Shown piece after piece: positions 1 through 6,315 of a stretch of 12,423 nt of DNA. Position numbers and translations under genes: made by a program. The notes below the pieces were generated by a model. That model did no database searches. It saw only the letters and a program-made list of their open reading frames with translations, and was not told the DNA's origin. The stretch's first letter is position 1. Each line of letters begins with the position of its first letter. Origin of the DNA: Ramlibacter sp. (GTDB taxonomy: Bacteria > Pseudomonadota > Gammaproteobacteria > Burkholderiales > Burkholderiaceae); contig JACMQP010000063.1 in NCBI GenBank assembly GCA_014376915.1, positions 1 to 12,423 of the forward strand. Reading direction: 5' to 3'.

Positions 1-120
1 GGCGCTGGCGATGTCGTTCATGCTGGCCGCGGGGTAGCTGCGGTCGGCAAAGCACTGCGCCGCGATATCCAGGATCTCGTCCCGCCGGAACTCGTGCTGC
101 GAAGACTTGGGACGGGCCAT
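1..120 (-). CDS. TetR/AcrR-family transcriptional regulator, N-terminal fragment (cut by window edge)
   Basis: Reading the minus strand from the ATG at 120 gives 40 codons without a stop before the edge. The protein begins MARPKSSQ and continues RRDEILDIAAQCFADRSY, then PAASMNDIASA. This is the usual start of a TetR DNA-binding domain: a basic lead-in, helix 1 (about residues 11-26) and helix 2 (ending MNDIASA), with the recognition helix beyond the edge. TetR proteins are dimeric repressors with a variable C-terminal ligand domain, which is not visible here, so neither ligand nor targets can be named. The next gene on the same strand ends about 200 bases upstream, so it is not tightly coupled. 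Family is fairly certain; function is unknown. Confidence 0.85.
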   Translation of the reverse strand, partial: MARPKSSQHEFRRDEILDIAAQCFADRSYPAASMNDIASA

Positions 121-212
121 CCAGGAATTATCGCGGCCCGCTGCCATCGTCGGCAGATGCCAGCCAGCACGTTCGCCCGCCACTGCTGCGAGCTGCTTTC
201 CAGCTTGGGGCA

Positions 213-395
213 GTGCACGTCGCCAACCTGGGTTCCGGCGAAAAGCTGTGGCTCAAGGCCGACGGCGCGCAGCGCAGCGTCAATTACTACAGCGCACCGG
301 CCGAGGCGATGGAGTCGCCTCAACTCATGGCGCCGTGGACGCGGCAGGCGCTGGAATGCGCGTTGAAGGCGCAATCCGCCGAGGCTGGCCGGTCG
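213..395 (+). pseudogene. Possible gene remnant, unrecognised (coding-like plus-strand frame)
   Basis: From a GTG at 213 one plus-strand frame changes abruptly to coding-like codon use: nearly every third base is G or C up to about 320, whereas the same frame before 213 shows no such bias. It reads LGSGEKLWLKADGAQR, then VNYYSAPAEAMES and PWTRQALECALKAQ, and then becomes arginine/alanine/proline-rich. The frame stays open to 503, which would run deep into the DUF2917 gene on the other strand, so it is unlikely to be an intact gene. Over 320-395 the third positions of the two strands coincide, so codon bias cannot tell which strand is coding there. I do not recognise the family. The end given is where the plausible protein fades and is approximate. 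Confidence 0.3.
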
Positions 396-835
396 CGGCC
401 CAGCCAGGCCAATGCCGAGGCCAGGCCGGCCAGGGCCGCCACCAGCCGCCCGGTGGCTCTCGCGCCAAGCACCACCGCCCGGCGCAAGTCCTCGACCGGC
501 TGAGCAAGGTCGGCCACACGCACCCGGCGCGCGACCGGTTGCGGCAGCGGGTCCCAGCGGAAATAGGCGCAGCCGTGCCGGCTCCAGGCCTCGAGTACCA
601 GCCGCTCGCCACGACGCACCTGCAGTTGCTCGCCTGCGTGCAGGAAGCGGTCGCCCTGATCGTTCAGTGGACCCGCGTGCGGTCCGCCGCTGGTCGCCCA
701 CACGCTTCCGCGTGCGATGCGCAACAGCCCCGTACGTCGCGGCCGCAATGTGATGGCCCGCCCGCCAGCCAGCTTCCAGGCGCCCGCGACCGAAGCTGCG
801 GATTGATGCTGCTGGGTGTGTGCTTGCGAAGCCAT
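320..835 (-). CDS. DUF2917 domain-containing protein
   Basis: A 171-residue protein of unknown function. The core (about residues 25-90) has the DUF2917 pattern: GRAITLRPRRTGLLRIARG, then SVWATSGGPHAGPLNDQGD, and GEQLQVRRGERLVLEAW, which suggests a small beta-rich, cupin-like fold. There is no signal peptide. A helical alanine/leucine-rich segment (about 115-140) follows, and the last 30 residues look unstructured. A clear Shine-Dalgarno AGGAGA (plus coordinates 842-847) lies 6 nt before the ATG at 835, which decides the start. The gene is divergent from the LysR gene, whose operator-like dyad lies in the shared region, so LysR control is plausible but not shown. The C-terminus may run into sequence that once belonged to another gene (see 213-395). 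Family assignment is from memory of the motif. Confidence 0.8.
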   Translation of the reverse strand: MASQAHTQQHQSAASVAGAWKLAGGRAITLRPRRTGLLRIARGSVWATSGGPHAGPLNDQGDRFLHAGEQLQVRRGERLVLEAWSRHGCAYFRWDPLPQPVARRVRVADLAQPVEDLRRAVVLGARATGRLVAALAGLASALAWLGRDRPASADCAFNAHSSACRVHGAMS

Positions 836-884
836 GGCGGATCTCCTGGTTGCTTTTCGTCATGGAATGATCGGCGCCGCCAGC

Positions 885-913
885 TTGGCAGTCCAATGAA
901 ATCCGGCTAGGCT
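885..913 (+). promoter_or_regulatory. Candidate sigma70-type promoter of the LysR gene
   Basis: TTGGCA at 885-890 (4 of 6 matches to TTGACA counting strictly by position) is followed after exactly 17 nt by TAGGCT at 908-913 (3 of 6 matches to TATAAT). Transcription would start near 920, inside the ATTGAT/ATCAAT dyad. Spacing is ideal but the -10 is weak, so this is a candidate only. Confidence 0.35.
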
Positions 914-936
914 ATTGATTCCCGATTCGCATCAAT
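914..936. promoter_or_regulatory. LysR-type operator: ATTGAT-N11-ATCAAT dyad
   Basis: ATTGAT at 914-919 and its exact reverse complement ATCAAT at 931-936 are separated by 11 nt. The T at 919 and A at 931 therefore give the T-N11-A core that LysR-type regulators recognise, within a perfect 6-bp-arm inverted repeat. It ends 23 nt before the ATG at 960 and directly follows the candidate -10, as expected of an autoregulatory site. A TTG at 915, inside this dyad, is an alternative but unlikely translation start. Confidence 0.65.
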
Positions 937-959
937 CGCACCGTCCGCATTCAGCCCGC

Positions 960-1943
960 ATGCAGCATTCCCAAACCCATTTGCGCAGCCGGCCAATCTC
1001 CGCCGGCAACCTTCGGGCCTTTGAAGCCGTGGCCCGGCACCTGAACTTCCGCGCCGCCTCGGAAGAGATGGCGCTGACGCAGTCGGCCGTCAGCCGCCAG
1101 ATCCAGTCGCTGGAGGAAGAAGTGGGCGTCAGCCTGTTCCTGCGCCACACCCGCGCAGTTGAACTGACGAGCGCCGGCGCGCAACTGCTGCTGGCCGTTA
1201 CCCATGCGCTGCCGCGCATCGACGGCGCCGTGCGCCAGATCCGGCAGAGCGCGGGCCGCAAGAGCGTGTCGCTCACCACCTTCGCCTCGTTCGCCTCGAT
1301 GTGGCTGATCCCGCGGCTGGAGCAGTTCCAGCGCGACAACCCCGACATCGACATCCGCATCGACGCGTCCGACGCCCCGCTCGACCTGGATGTGGCGGAC
1401 GTGGACCTCGCCTTGCGTTACGGGCCGATGGCCAACATGCCCACCGGCGCAGTGCGCTTGTTCGGGGAGCAGCTCACGCCGGTGGTCAGCCCCTGGTTGC
1501 TCAAAAGCGGCCCGCCGCTGAAGCACCCGGCGGACCTGGCGCAGTTCGCCCTGATCGAAGCCGGCGATGCCCACCGCACCCACCTGGAGTGGCTCACCTG
1601 GCGGCGCTGGTTCGACGAGCAGCAACAGTCCAAGCTGGTGCCGCGGCGTTGGCTCCATTTCAACTATGCGTACCAGATGGTGCAGGCCGCACTTGCCGGG
1701 CAGGGCGTGGTGCTGGCCCGCTTGCCGATGGTGGCCGAAAGCCTGGCCAACGGCGACCTGATCGAGCCGCTGCCGAAGCTGCGCATGGAATCGCCGCACG
1801 CCTACTGGCTCATCGTCGGCCCGCGCAACGCGCAGCGGCCGGAAATCAGGGACTTCTGCGCATGGCTGACGGCCCAGGCCAAGGCGACGCGCCAGACCAT
1901 CGGCGAAGTGCCCGACCCGGACACCATCGACGACATCGACTGA
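960..1943 (+). CDS. LysR-family transcriptional regulator, GcvA-like
   Basis: A 327-residue LysR-type regulator. The winged helix-turn-helix occupies about residues 14-73, with NLRAFEAVARHLNFRAA followed by the recognition segment TQSAVSRQIQSLEEEVGVSL. The effector-binding domain (about 97-305) opens SLTTFASFASMWLIPRLE and contains DVDLALRYG, the pattern of the GcvA/AmpR-like branch. It should bind DNA as a tetramer at T-N11-A sites. The frame is open up to a TTG at 915, which would add 15 residues. I prefer the ATG at 960 because the TTG falls inside the operator dyad and the residues before the HTH are not family-like. No good Shine-Dalgarno precedes 960. The ligand is unknown; the divergent DUF2917 gene is the obvious candidate target besides itself. 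Confidence 0.9.
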   Translation: MQHSQTHLRSRPISAGNLRAFEAVARHLNFRAASEEMALTQSAVSRQIQSLEEEVGVSLFLRHTRAVELTSAGAQLLLAVTHALPRIDGAVRQIRQSAGRKSVSLTTFASFASMWLIPRLEQFQRDNPDIDIRIDASDAPLDLDVADVDLALRYGPMANMPTGAVRLFGEQLTPVVSPWLLKSGPPLKHPADLAQFALIEAGDAHRTHLEWLTWRRWFDEQQQSKLVPRRWLHFNYAYQMVQAALAGQGVVLARLPMVAESLANGDLIEPLPKLRMESPHAYWLIVGPRNAQRPEIRDFCAWLTAQAKATRQTIGEVPDPDTIDDID

Positions 1944-1957
1944 ACCAAGGCGATCAG

Positions 1958-1988
1958 CCGGCCGCAGGGCCGCCCCGAGTGCGGCTGG
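1958..1988. terminator. Possible hairpin terminator after the LysR gene
   Basis: Fifteen bases past the LysR stop, CCGGCCGCA (1958-1966) can pair with TGCGGCTGG (1980-1988). This gives nine pairs including one G-T, around a 13-base loop. What follows is GGTCCTTTCG rather than a real T run, so intrinsic termination would be weak. Placement between convergent genes supports a terminator role. Confidence 0.35.
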
Positions 1989-2007
1989 GTCCTTTCGGGA
2001 AGTGGCG

Positions 2008-2024
2008 ACTTGACAAAGTCAAGT
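2008..2024. repeat. Perfect inverted repeat ACTTGAC-AAA-GTCAAGT
   Basis: A 7-bp perfect inverted repeat with a 3-base spacer lies 10 bases past the stop codon of the cyclo-ligase gene (minus strand) and 65 bases past the LysR stop. As RNA it would form a short hairpin on either strand. It has no adjacent T tract, so it may be a bidirectional attenuating hairpin or a protein-binding dyad rather than a classic terminator. Confidence 0.5.
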
Positions 2025-2033
2025 GCGTGAAAG

Positions 2034-2621
2034 TCATCCTATGGGCCAGACGATGCCGTTGTCGTTCAGGATGGCGTTCAACGGGATGTCGTGCGGCTCG
2101 GGCTCCAGGTCGCCAAGGAAGCCGTGGGTGAAGCCGAGGCCAACGGTGTACGGCCGCGGCACCAGTGAAGCGAGCGTGCGGTCGTAAAAGCCACCACCGT
2201 AACCCAGCCGGTGGCCGCCCGGGCCGTAGCCCACGCAGGGCACGAACAGCAGTGTGGGGATGATCACTTCGGTGTCCTTGGGCTTGGGAATGCCGTACGC
2301 GTCCTCCTCCATCGGACAGCCCGGATACCAGGCATGGAACTTCAGCGTCTTGTGCATCTTGTCCACGACTGGCAACCCGATGCGGCGCAGCTGCGACTCA
2401 TCGAGCAACTCGCCGTCCTCCTTCCAGCGGTGCAGCGCGGGCAGCGGATCGAACTCGCCCTTGATCGGCCAGTACGCTCCGATCACCGCGTCCGGACGAT
2501 GGACGAGCCAGATGCGCATCACCCGCTGCAGCAGGTCGCACCGCACGACACGGTCAGGCATTGCGAGCCGCTGTTCGACCAGCTGCTGGCGCAAAGCCTT
2601 TTTTTGCTCCGGCTTGTCCAT
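2034..2621 (-). CDS. fau: 5-formyltetrahydrofolate cyclo-ligase
   Basis: A 195-residue cytoplasmic enzyme that uses ATP to convert 5-formyl-THF (folinic acid) to 5,10-methenyl-THF, returning a storage or inhibitory folate to the one-carbon pool. The signature GYGGGFYDR is at residues 140-148, preceded by PTLLFVPCVGYGPGGHRLG, the conserved phosphate/folate-binding region. An N-terminal basic helix (KKALRQQLVEQRLAM, residues 7-21) is typical of the family, and length is normal. The ATG at 2621 is 9 bp from the divergent slt ATG. A GGGGGA (plus 2624-2629, reversed) just before it could act as ribosome-binding site. In many proteobacteria 6S RNA lies next to this gene, but here the neighbouring gaps are too small to hold it. 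Confidence 0.95.
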   Translation of the reverse strand: MDKPEQKKALRQQLVEQRLAMPDRVVRCDLLQRVMRIWLVHRPDAVIGAYWPIKGEFDPLPALHRWKEDGELLDESQLRRIGLPVVDKMHKTLKFHAWYPGCPMEEDAYGIPKPKDTEVIIPTLLFVPCVGYGPGGHRLGYGGGFYDRTLASLVPRPYTVGLGFTHGFLGDLEPEPHDIPLNAILNDNGIVWPIG

Positions 2622-2624
2622 AAT
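2619..2624 (+). promoter_or_regulatory. Candidate -10 element (CATAAT) for leaderless slt
   Basis: CATAAT matches TATAAT at 5 of 6 positions and ends 6 nt before the slt ATG at 2631. Transcription would therefore begin at the A of the start codon. No Shine-Dalgarno precedes slt, which agrees with a leaderless message. No convincing -35 is visible 16-18 nt upstream, where the sequence codes for the cyclo-ligase N-terminus. Confidence 0.4.
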
Positions 2625-2630
2625 CCCCCA

Positions 2631-4622
2631 ATGAAGTTACGAACGATTTTGGCACTGATCGCGGTGATGCTGAGTTGCCACGCAGGCGCGCAGTCCCGCG
2701 ACGAGATCATTCTGGACATGAACCAGGCTTTCAAACAGGGCAACCGGCAACGGCTGACCCAGCTGCTGCCGCTGGCCCGCGGCCACGTCCTGGAACCCTA
2801 TGCCGCGTACTGGGAGCTGAAGGCCCGCCTGGACGTCGCGAGCGCGCGGGAAATCCAAGACTTCATGGCGCGCTACGCCGGCACCTACCAGGAAGACCGG
2901 ATGCGCAACGACTGGCTGCAAGTGCTGGGCCAGCGCCGCGACTGGACTGCCCTAGCCGCCGAGTACCCGCGCTACCGCATGAACGACGACAAGGAAGTGC
3001 GCTGCTACGCGCTGCTGGCCCAGTTCCTGCGCGAAGGCGCGGCCGCGCCGGCCAGCCTGGCCGAAGAAGTCCGCCATGCCTGGTTGGCCCAGCGCGAAGC
3101 GGACGACGGCTGCACGCTGGCGGCGCAGACGCTGATCGCCGATCCGCAGGGCAGCCGGCACATGACGGCCAACGACGCCTGGCGCAAGGCGCGCCTCGCC
3201 ACGGAAGGCAACCGCCTGAAGGCGGCCGCTGCGGCGGTCGAAATCGCCGCGCCGCGATCGATCGACCTGTTCAACGACCTCAGCAACAGCCCGACGAAGT
3301 TCCTGACCAGCCGCAGGCTCGCCGTATTCAAGTCCAAGCGCGAGATGGTGACGCTGGCGCTGATCAAGCTGGCGACCAGCGATCTGGATGGGGCCGCCGT
3401 CATGCTGGAAGGCAAATGGGGACCGCAGCTTTCAGCGGAGGAGCGCAACTGGGTCTGGGGCGTGATCGGCCGCCAGGCCGCCGGCAAGCTCAGTGGCGTC
3501 GCGCTCGATCACTTTGCCAAGGTGACGCGCGACAGCGACCTCACCGACGACATGCTGGCATGGAAGGCCCGGGCTGCCCTGCGGTCGCCGCGCGGCATGC
3601 AGTGGCCGCTGGTGCTGCAAGCGATCAACGCCATGAGCGAGGAAGCGCGCAAGGAGCCGGTGTGGGTCTACTGGAAGGCCCGCGCCTTGCTCGTCGTCGC
3701 CGAAAACGAAGCCAACCGCGCCGACGCGCAGCGGTTGCTTGAATCGATCGCTTCGGTGCGCGGCTTCTACGAACAGCTCGCGCTCGAGGAACTGGGCCAG
3801 AAAATCACGGCGCCGCAGCGCCCGGCGCCGCTGACCGACGCGGAGAAGGAAGGCGCCCGGCAGAACCTCAGCCTGCAGCGCGGCATCTACGCCATCCTCC
3901 TGGGACTTCGACCCGAGGGCGTGCGCGAATGGAATTACGCCACCAACCTGGCCAAGCCCGGCGGCATGAACGATCGCGAGCTGCTGGCGGCGGCCCAACT
4001 GGCCTGCGACCGCGAGCTTTGGGACCGCTGCATCAACACCAGCGACCGCACCAGGTCGGAGGTCGATTTCGAGCTGCGGTTCCCGACGCCCTTTCGTGAA
4101 TCAGTGGTGAAGCGTGCAAAGGAGATCAGCCTCGACCCGGCCTATGTGTACGGTCTGATCCGGCAGGAAAGCCGCTTTGTCATGGACGCGCGGTCGCATG
4201 TCGGCGCGTCGGGATTGATGCAGGTGATGCCAGCGACGGCCCGCTGGACCGCCAAGAAGATCGGCCTGGGCGACTTCACGATCGACCAGCTCAATGACCG
4301 CCAGACCAACATCGCCATCGGCACCGGCTACCTCAAACTGGTGCTGGACGACTTCAACGGCTCGATGCCGATGGCCGCAGCTGCCTACAACGCAGGGCCG
4401 GGACGGCCGCGGGCCTGGCGCAACGGCCCGGTGATCGAGGGCGCCGCCTGGGCCGAAAACGTGCCTTTCACCGAGACTCGCGATTACGTCAAGAAGGTCC
4501 TGTCGAACACCACCAACTACGCCGCCCTGCTGACTGGCCAGCCGCAGTCGCTGAAGGCGCGGCTGGGCAAGATCGGCCCGCGCGACGCCAGCCAGCCCGA
4601 ACCGTACCGGGACATCCCGTGA
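2631..4622 (+). CDS. slt: Slt-type soluble lytic murein transglycosylase (periplasmic)
   Basis: A 663-residue exolytic transglycosylase that cleaves the MurNAc-GlcNAc bond of peptidoglycan to 1,6-anhydro products. MKLRTILALIAVMLSCHAGA is a clear signal peptide with likely cleavage near AGA-QS, so it acts in the periplasm. Residues of about 25-450 form the helical-repeat superhelix of Slt70-like proteins. The C-terminal SLT domain (about 490-640) shows LIRQESRF with catalytic Glu513, then SGLMQVMPATA, AAAYNAGPGRPRAWR, and FTETRDYVKKV. Length is close to E. coli Slt70. The frame is open far upstream, but the signal peptide fixes the start at 2631. Its promoter must lie inside the divergent cyclo-ligase gene. 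A strong terminator follows the stop. Confidence 0.95.
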   Translation: MKLRTILALIAVMLSCHAGAQSRDEIILDMNQAFKQGNRQRLTQLLPLARGHVLEPYAAYWELKARLDVASAREIQDFMARYAGTYQEDRMRNDWLQVLGQRRDWTALAAEYPRYRMNDDKEVRCYALLAQFLREGAAAPASLAEEVRHAWLAQREADDGCTLAAQTLIADPQGSRHMTANDAWRKARLATEGNRLKAAAAAVEIAAPRSIDLFNDLSNSPTKFLTSRRLAVFKSKREMVTLALIKLATSDLDGAAVMLEGKWGPQLSAEERNWVWGVIGRQAAGKLSGVALDHFAKVTRDSDLTDDMLAWKARAALRSPRGMQWPLVLQAINAMSEEARKEPVWVYWKARALLVVAENEANRADAQRLLESIASVRGFYEQLALEELGQKITAPQRPAPLTDAEKEGARQNLSLQRGIYAILLGLRPEGVREWNYATNLAKPGGMNDRELLAAAQLACDRELWDRCINTSDRTRSEVDFELRFPTPFRESVVKRAKEISLDPAYVYGLIRQESRFVMDARSHVGASGLMQVMPATARWTAKKIGLGDFTIDQLNDRQTNIAIGTGYLKLVLDDFNGSMPMAAAAYNAGPGRPRAWRNGPVIEGAAWAENVPFTETRDYVKKVLSNTTNYAALLTGQPQSLKARLGKIGPRDASQPEPYRDIP

Positions 4623-4627
4623 GGCGC

Positions 4628-4662
4628 GCCGACCGTTTGCGCATCAATCGGGCGGCTTTTTT
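4628..4662 (+). terminator. Rho-independent terminator of slt
   Basis: GCCGACCG (4628-4635) pairs with CGGGCGGC (4649-4656), seven of eight positions with one A-G mismatch, around a 13-base loop. It is followed at once by six T residues (4657-4662). It starts 5 bases after the slt stop. Confidence 0.75.
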
Positions 4663-4717
4663 GCATGAATGGCGCGGCGGTCGCCGCTAGCATGGGCGCT
4701 TCGACCCGGAGAATTTC

Positions 4718-5404
4718 ATGCTCAAGCTCTACATCGGCAACAAGAACTACTCGTCATGGTCGATGCGGCCGTGGCTGCTGCTGAAACAGTTGCAGATCCC
4801 GTTCGAGGAAGTGATGGTGCGTTTCGACTCGTTCGAGGCCGATTCTGCGTTCAAGCGGGCGCTGGCCGACCTCAGTCCGGCGGGCAAGGTGCCAGTGCTG
4901 GTGGACGACGGCTTCCCGGTCTGGGACACGCTGGCGATGATCGAATACGTCGCCGAGCGTTTCCCGCGGCAGGGCGTCTGGCCGCAAGACGGGCAGGCAC
5001 GCGCCCGGGCCCGCAGCATCTGCGCCGAAATGCACTCGGGCTTTTCGGGACTGCGCAGCCACTGCCCGATGAACGTGGAAGCGGTGCTGCCGGAGATCGG
5101 CGCCCGGGTCTGGAAGGAACAGGGGGCCGTGCGCTCCGACGTCGAGCGCATCGTCGCCATGTGGAGCGGCCTGCTGCTGCAGCACGGCGGGCCGATGCTG
5201 TTCGGCCAGTTCAGCGCCGCCGACGCCTATTTCGCGCCGGTCTGCCTGCGGCTGAAGAATTACGCACTGCCGGTGCCCGGGGCGATCAAGGGTTACGTGG
5301 AGCGGGTGCTCGCGCTGTCTGGCGTGAAGGCGTGGACCGATGGCGCGTTGGCCGAGCACGACTTCATTCCGTTCGACGAGCCGTACCGAACGTCGCGCGG
5401 ATGA
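4718..5404 (+). CDS. Glutathione S-transferase family protein
   Basis: A 228-residue cytosolic protein with the two GST domains. The N-terminal thioredoxin-like domain (about 1-80) contains LYIGNKNYSSWSMRPW, where the NYSSWS segment marks a bacterial GST subgroup and holds the likely glutathione-activating Ser/Tyr. The cis-proline KVPVL motif (about 57-61) and the gamma-glutamyl-binding WDTLAMIEYV (about 69-78; usually SxAI) follow. The helical C-terminal domain (about 90-215) contains GQFSAADAYFAPV, the N-capping-box region. GGAGAA seven or so bases before the ATG is a good ribosome-binding site. The TGA overlaps the ATG of the next gene (ATGA), so the two are translationally coupled. The natural electrophile cannot be inferred from sequence. 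Confidence 0.9.
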   Translation: MLKLYIGNKNYSSWSMRPWLLLKQLQIPFEEVMVRFDSFEADSAFKRALADLSPAGKVPVLVDDGFPVWDTLAMIEYVAERFPRQGVWPQDGQARARARSICAEMHSGFSGLRSHCPMNVEAVLPEIGARVWKEQGAVRSDVERIVAMWSGLLLQHGGPMLFGQFSAADAYFAPVCLRLKNYALPVPGAIKGYVERVLALSGVKAWTDGALAEHDFIPFDEPYRTSRG

Positions 5405-6291
5405 ACGGCCCGCGCCATTTCGGCGCTGTCATGAGCGCGATGGTCACACCCTTCGACGCACAGGGCCGGCTCGACCTGGATGCGGCGCAGCGGCTGGCTC
5501 GCTGGCTGGTCGCCCACGGCAACGATGGACTGGCGGTGGCAGCGACCACCGGCGAAGCCGCGACACTCAGCGACGCCGAGCGCCGCGACCTGGTGCGCGC
5601 CGTCTGCGAGGCGGTGACCGTGCCCGTGCTGGCTGGCACCGGCACCAACGACACGGCCCACACCATCGCCCTCACGCGCGAGGCCAGGGGTCTGGGGGCG
5701 GCCGGCGTGCTGCTGGTCGGCCCGTACTACAACCGCCCGCCCCAGGCCGGCATCGAGGCGCACTTCCGCGCCGCCGCTGCCGCCACCGACCTTCGGGTGA
5801 TGATCTACGACGTCCCGCTGCGCACCGGCCGGCGCATTGCTCACGAGGTGCTGCTGCGACTCTTTCGTGAAGTCCCCAACATCGTCGCCTTCAAAGATGC
5901 CACCGGCGATCCGGGGGCCGCCGCCCTGCTGGTGGCCGAAACCGGGGAGCATTTGGACCTCTACTCCGGCGACGATTCCCTGACGCTGCCGCTGCTGGCG
6001 ATCGGCGCAGTCGGCGTGGTCGGCACCAGCACCCACTGGACCGGCCTGCAGTTCACGCGGCTAATCAGCGCCTTCCAGGCCGGCCGGGTCGAGGAGGCGC
6101 GCGCCATCAACGCCCGGCTGCTCGAATCCTTCGCCTTCATCAACAGCGACGAGTCGGTGTTTCCAATGTCGATCAAGGCCATGCTGCGCGCGCTGGGCCA
6201 GGAGGTTGGGGACTGCCGTCTGCCGCTGCTGCCGGCGCCCGCCGATGTGCGCGAGCGCGCCGCCGGAGTCTGGGAGCGGCTGAACCGCTGA
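5401..6291 (+). CDS. dapA: DapA-family aldolase (4-hydroxy-tetrahydrodipicolinate synthase-like)
   Basis: A 296-residue (beta/alpha)8 aldolase. DapA condenses pyruvate with aspartate semialdehyde in lysine and diaminopimelate synthesis. The Schiff-base lysine is Lys165 in IVAFKDATGD. The catalytic tyrosine is Tyr136 in MIYDVPLRTG, with Arg141 in the same motif as the carboxylate-binding arginine. ATTGEAATL (residues 48-56) supplies the Thr-Thr pair, and PYYNRPPQ (108-115) the second tyrosine. All catalytic residues are thus present. The ATG at 5401 overlaps the GST stop and precedes the family's opening FGAVMSAMVTPFD, so it is preferred although the frame is open further upstream. The symbol assumes the lysine-pathway role. 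The gene is not beside other lysine genes here, so a paralogue acting on another 2-oxo acid is possible. Confidence 0.88.
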   Translation: MNGPRHFGAVMSAMVTPFDAQGRLDLDAAQRLARWLVAHGNDGLAVAATTGEAATLSDAERRDLVRAVCEAVTVPVLAGTGTNDTAHTIALTREARGLGAAGVLLVGPYYNRPPQAGIEAHFRAAAAATDLRVMIYDVPLRTGRRIAHEVLLRLFREVPNIVAFKDATGDPGAAALLVAETGEHLDLYSGDDSLTLPLLAIGAVGVVGTSTHWTGLQFTRLISAFQAGRVEEARAINARLLESFAFINSDESVFPMSIKAMLRALGQEVGDCRLPLLPAPADVRERAAGVWERLNR

Positions 6292-6303
6292 GACCGGCCA
6301 CCG

Positions 6304-6309
6304 TAAACT
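6304..6309 (+). promoter_or_regulatory. Candidate -10 element (TAAACT) for leaderless cca
   Basis: TAAACT matches TATAAT at 4 of 6 positions and ends exactly 6 nt before the cca ATG at 6316, which would place the transcription start on the start codon. No Shine-Dalgarno precedes cca. A poor -35 (CTGAAC, 6280-6285) lies 18 nt upstream, at the end of dapA. Confidence 0.35.
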
Positions 6310-6315
6310 GCCGCC

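Noticed and set aside
18..896. Long open frame on the minus strand (292 codons)
   Set aside because: The peptide is dominated by Arg, Gly, Ala and Pro with no recognisable motif, and it covers the DUF2917 gene in another frame. A shadow in high-GC DNA.
2597..2606. A-AAA-AAG slippery heptamer at codons 6-8 of the cyclo-ligase (minus strand)
   Set aside because: It matches the dnaX-type -1 frameshift heptamer in phase, but so close to the start, with no downstream stem or meaningful alternative frame, that it is most likely just Gln-Lys-Lys coding.
2211..2630. In-frame extension upstream of slt
   Set aside because: It is antisense to the cyclo-ligase, and the signal peptide beginning at 2631 marks the true N-terminus.
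1944..2640. 6S RNA (ssrS) beside the cyclo-ligase gene
   Set aside because: The flanking gaps are about 90 and 9 bases, too small for a roughly 180-base RNA, and no 6S-like hairpin is visible.
4661..4693. TTGCAT ... TAGCAT as a promoter for the GST gene
   Set aside because: The spacer is 21 nt, too long for a sigma70 promoter, and the first hexamer overlaps the slt terminator T run.
4669..5400. In-frame extension upstream of dapA
   Set aside because: It overlaps the whole GST gene in another frame and has no protein-like features. DapA homology begins right after the ATG at 5401.
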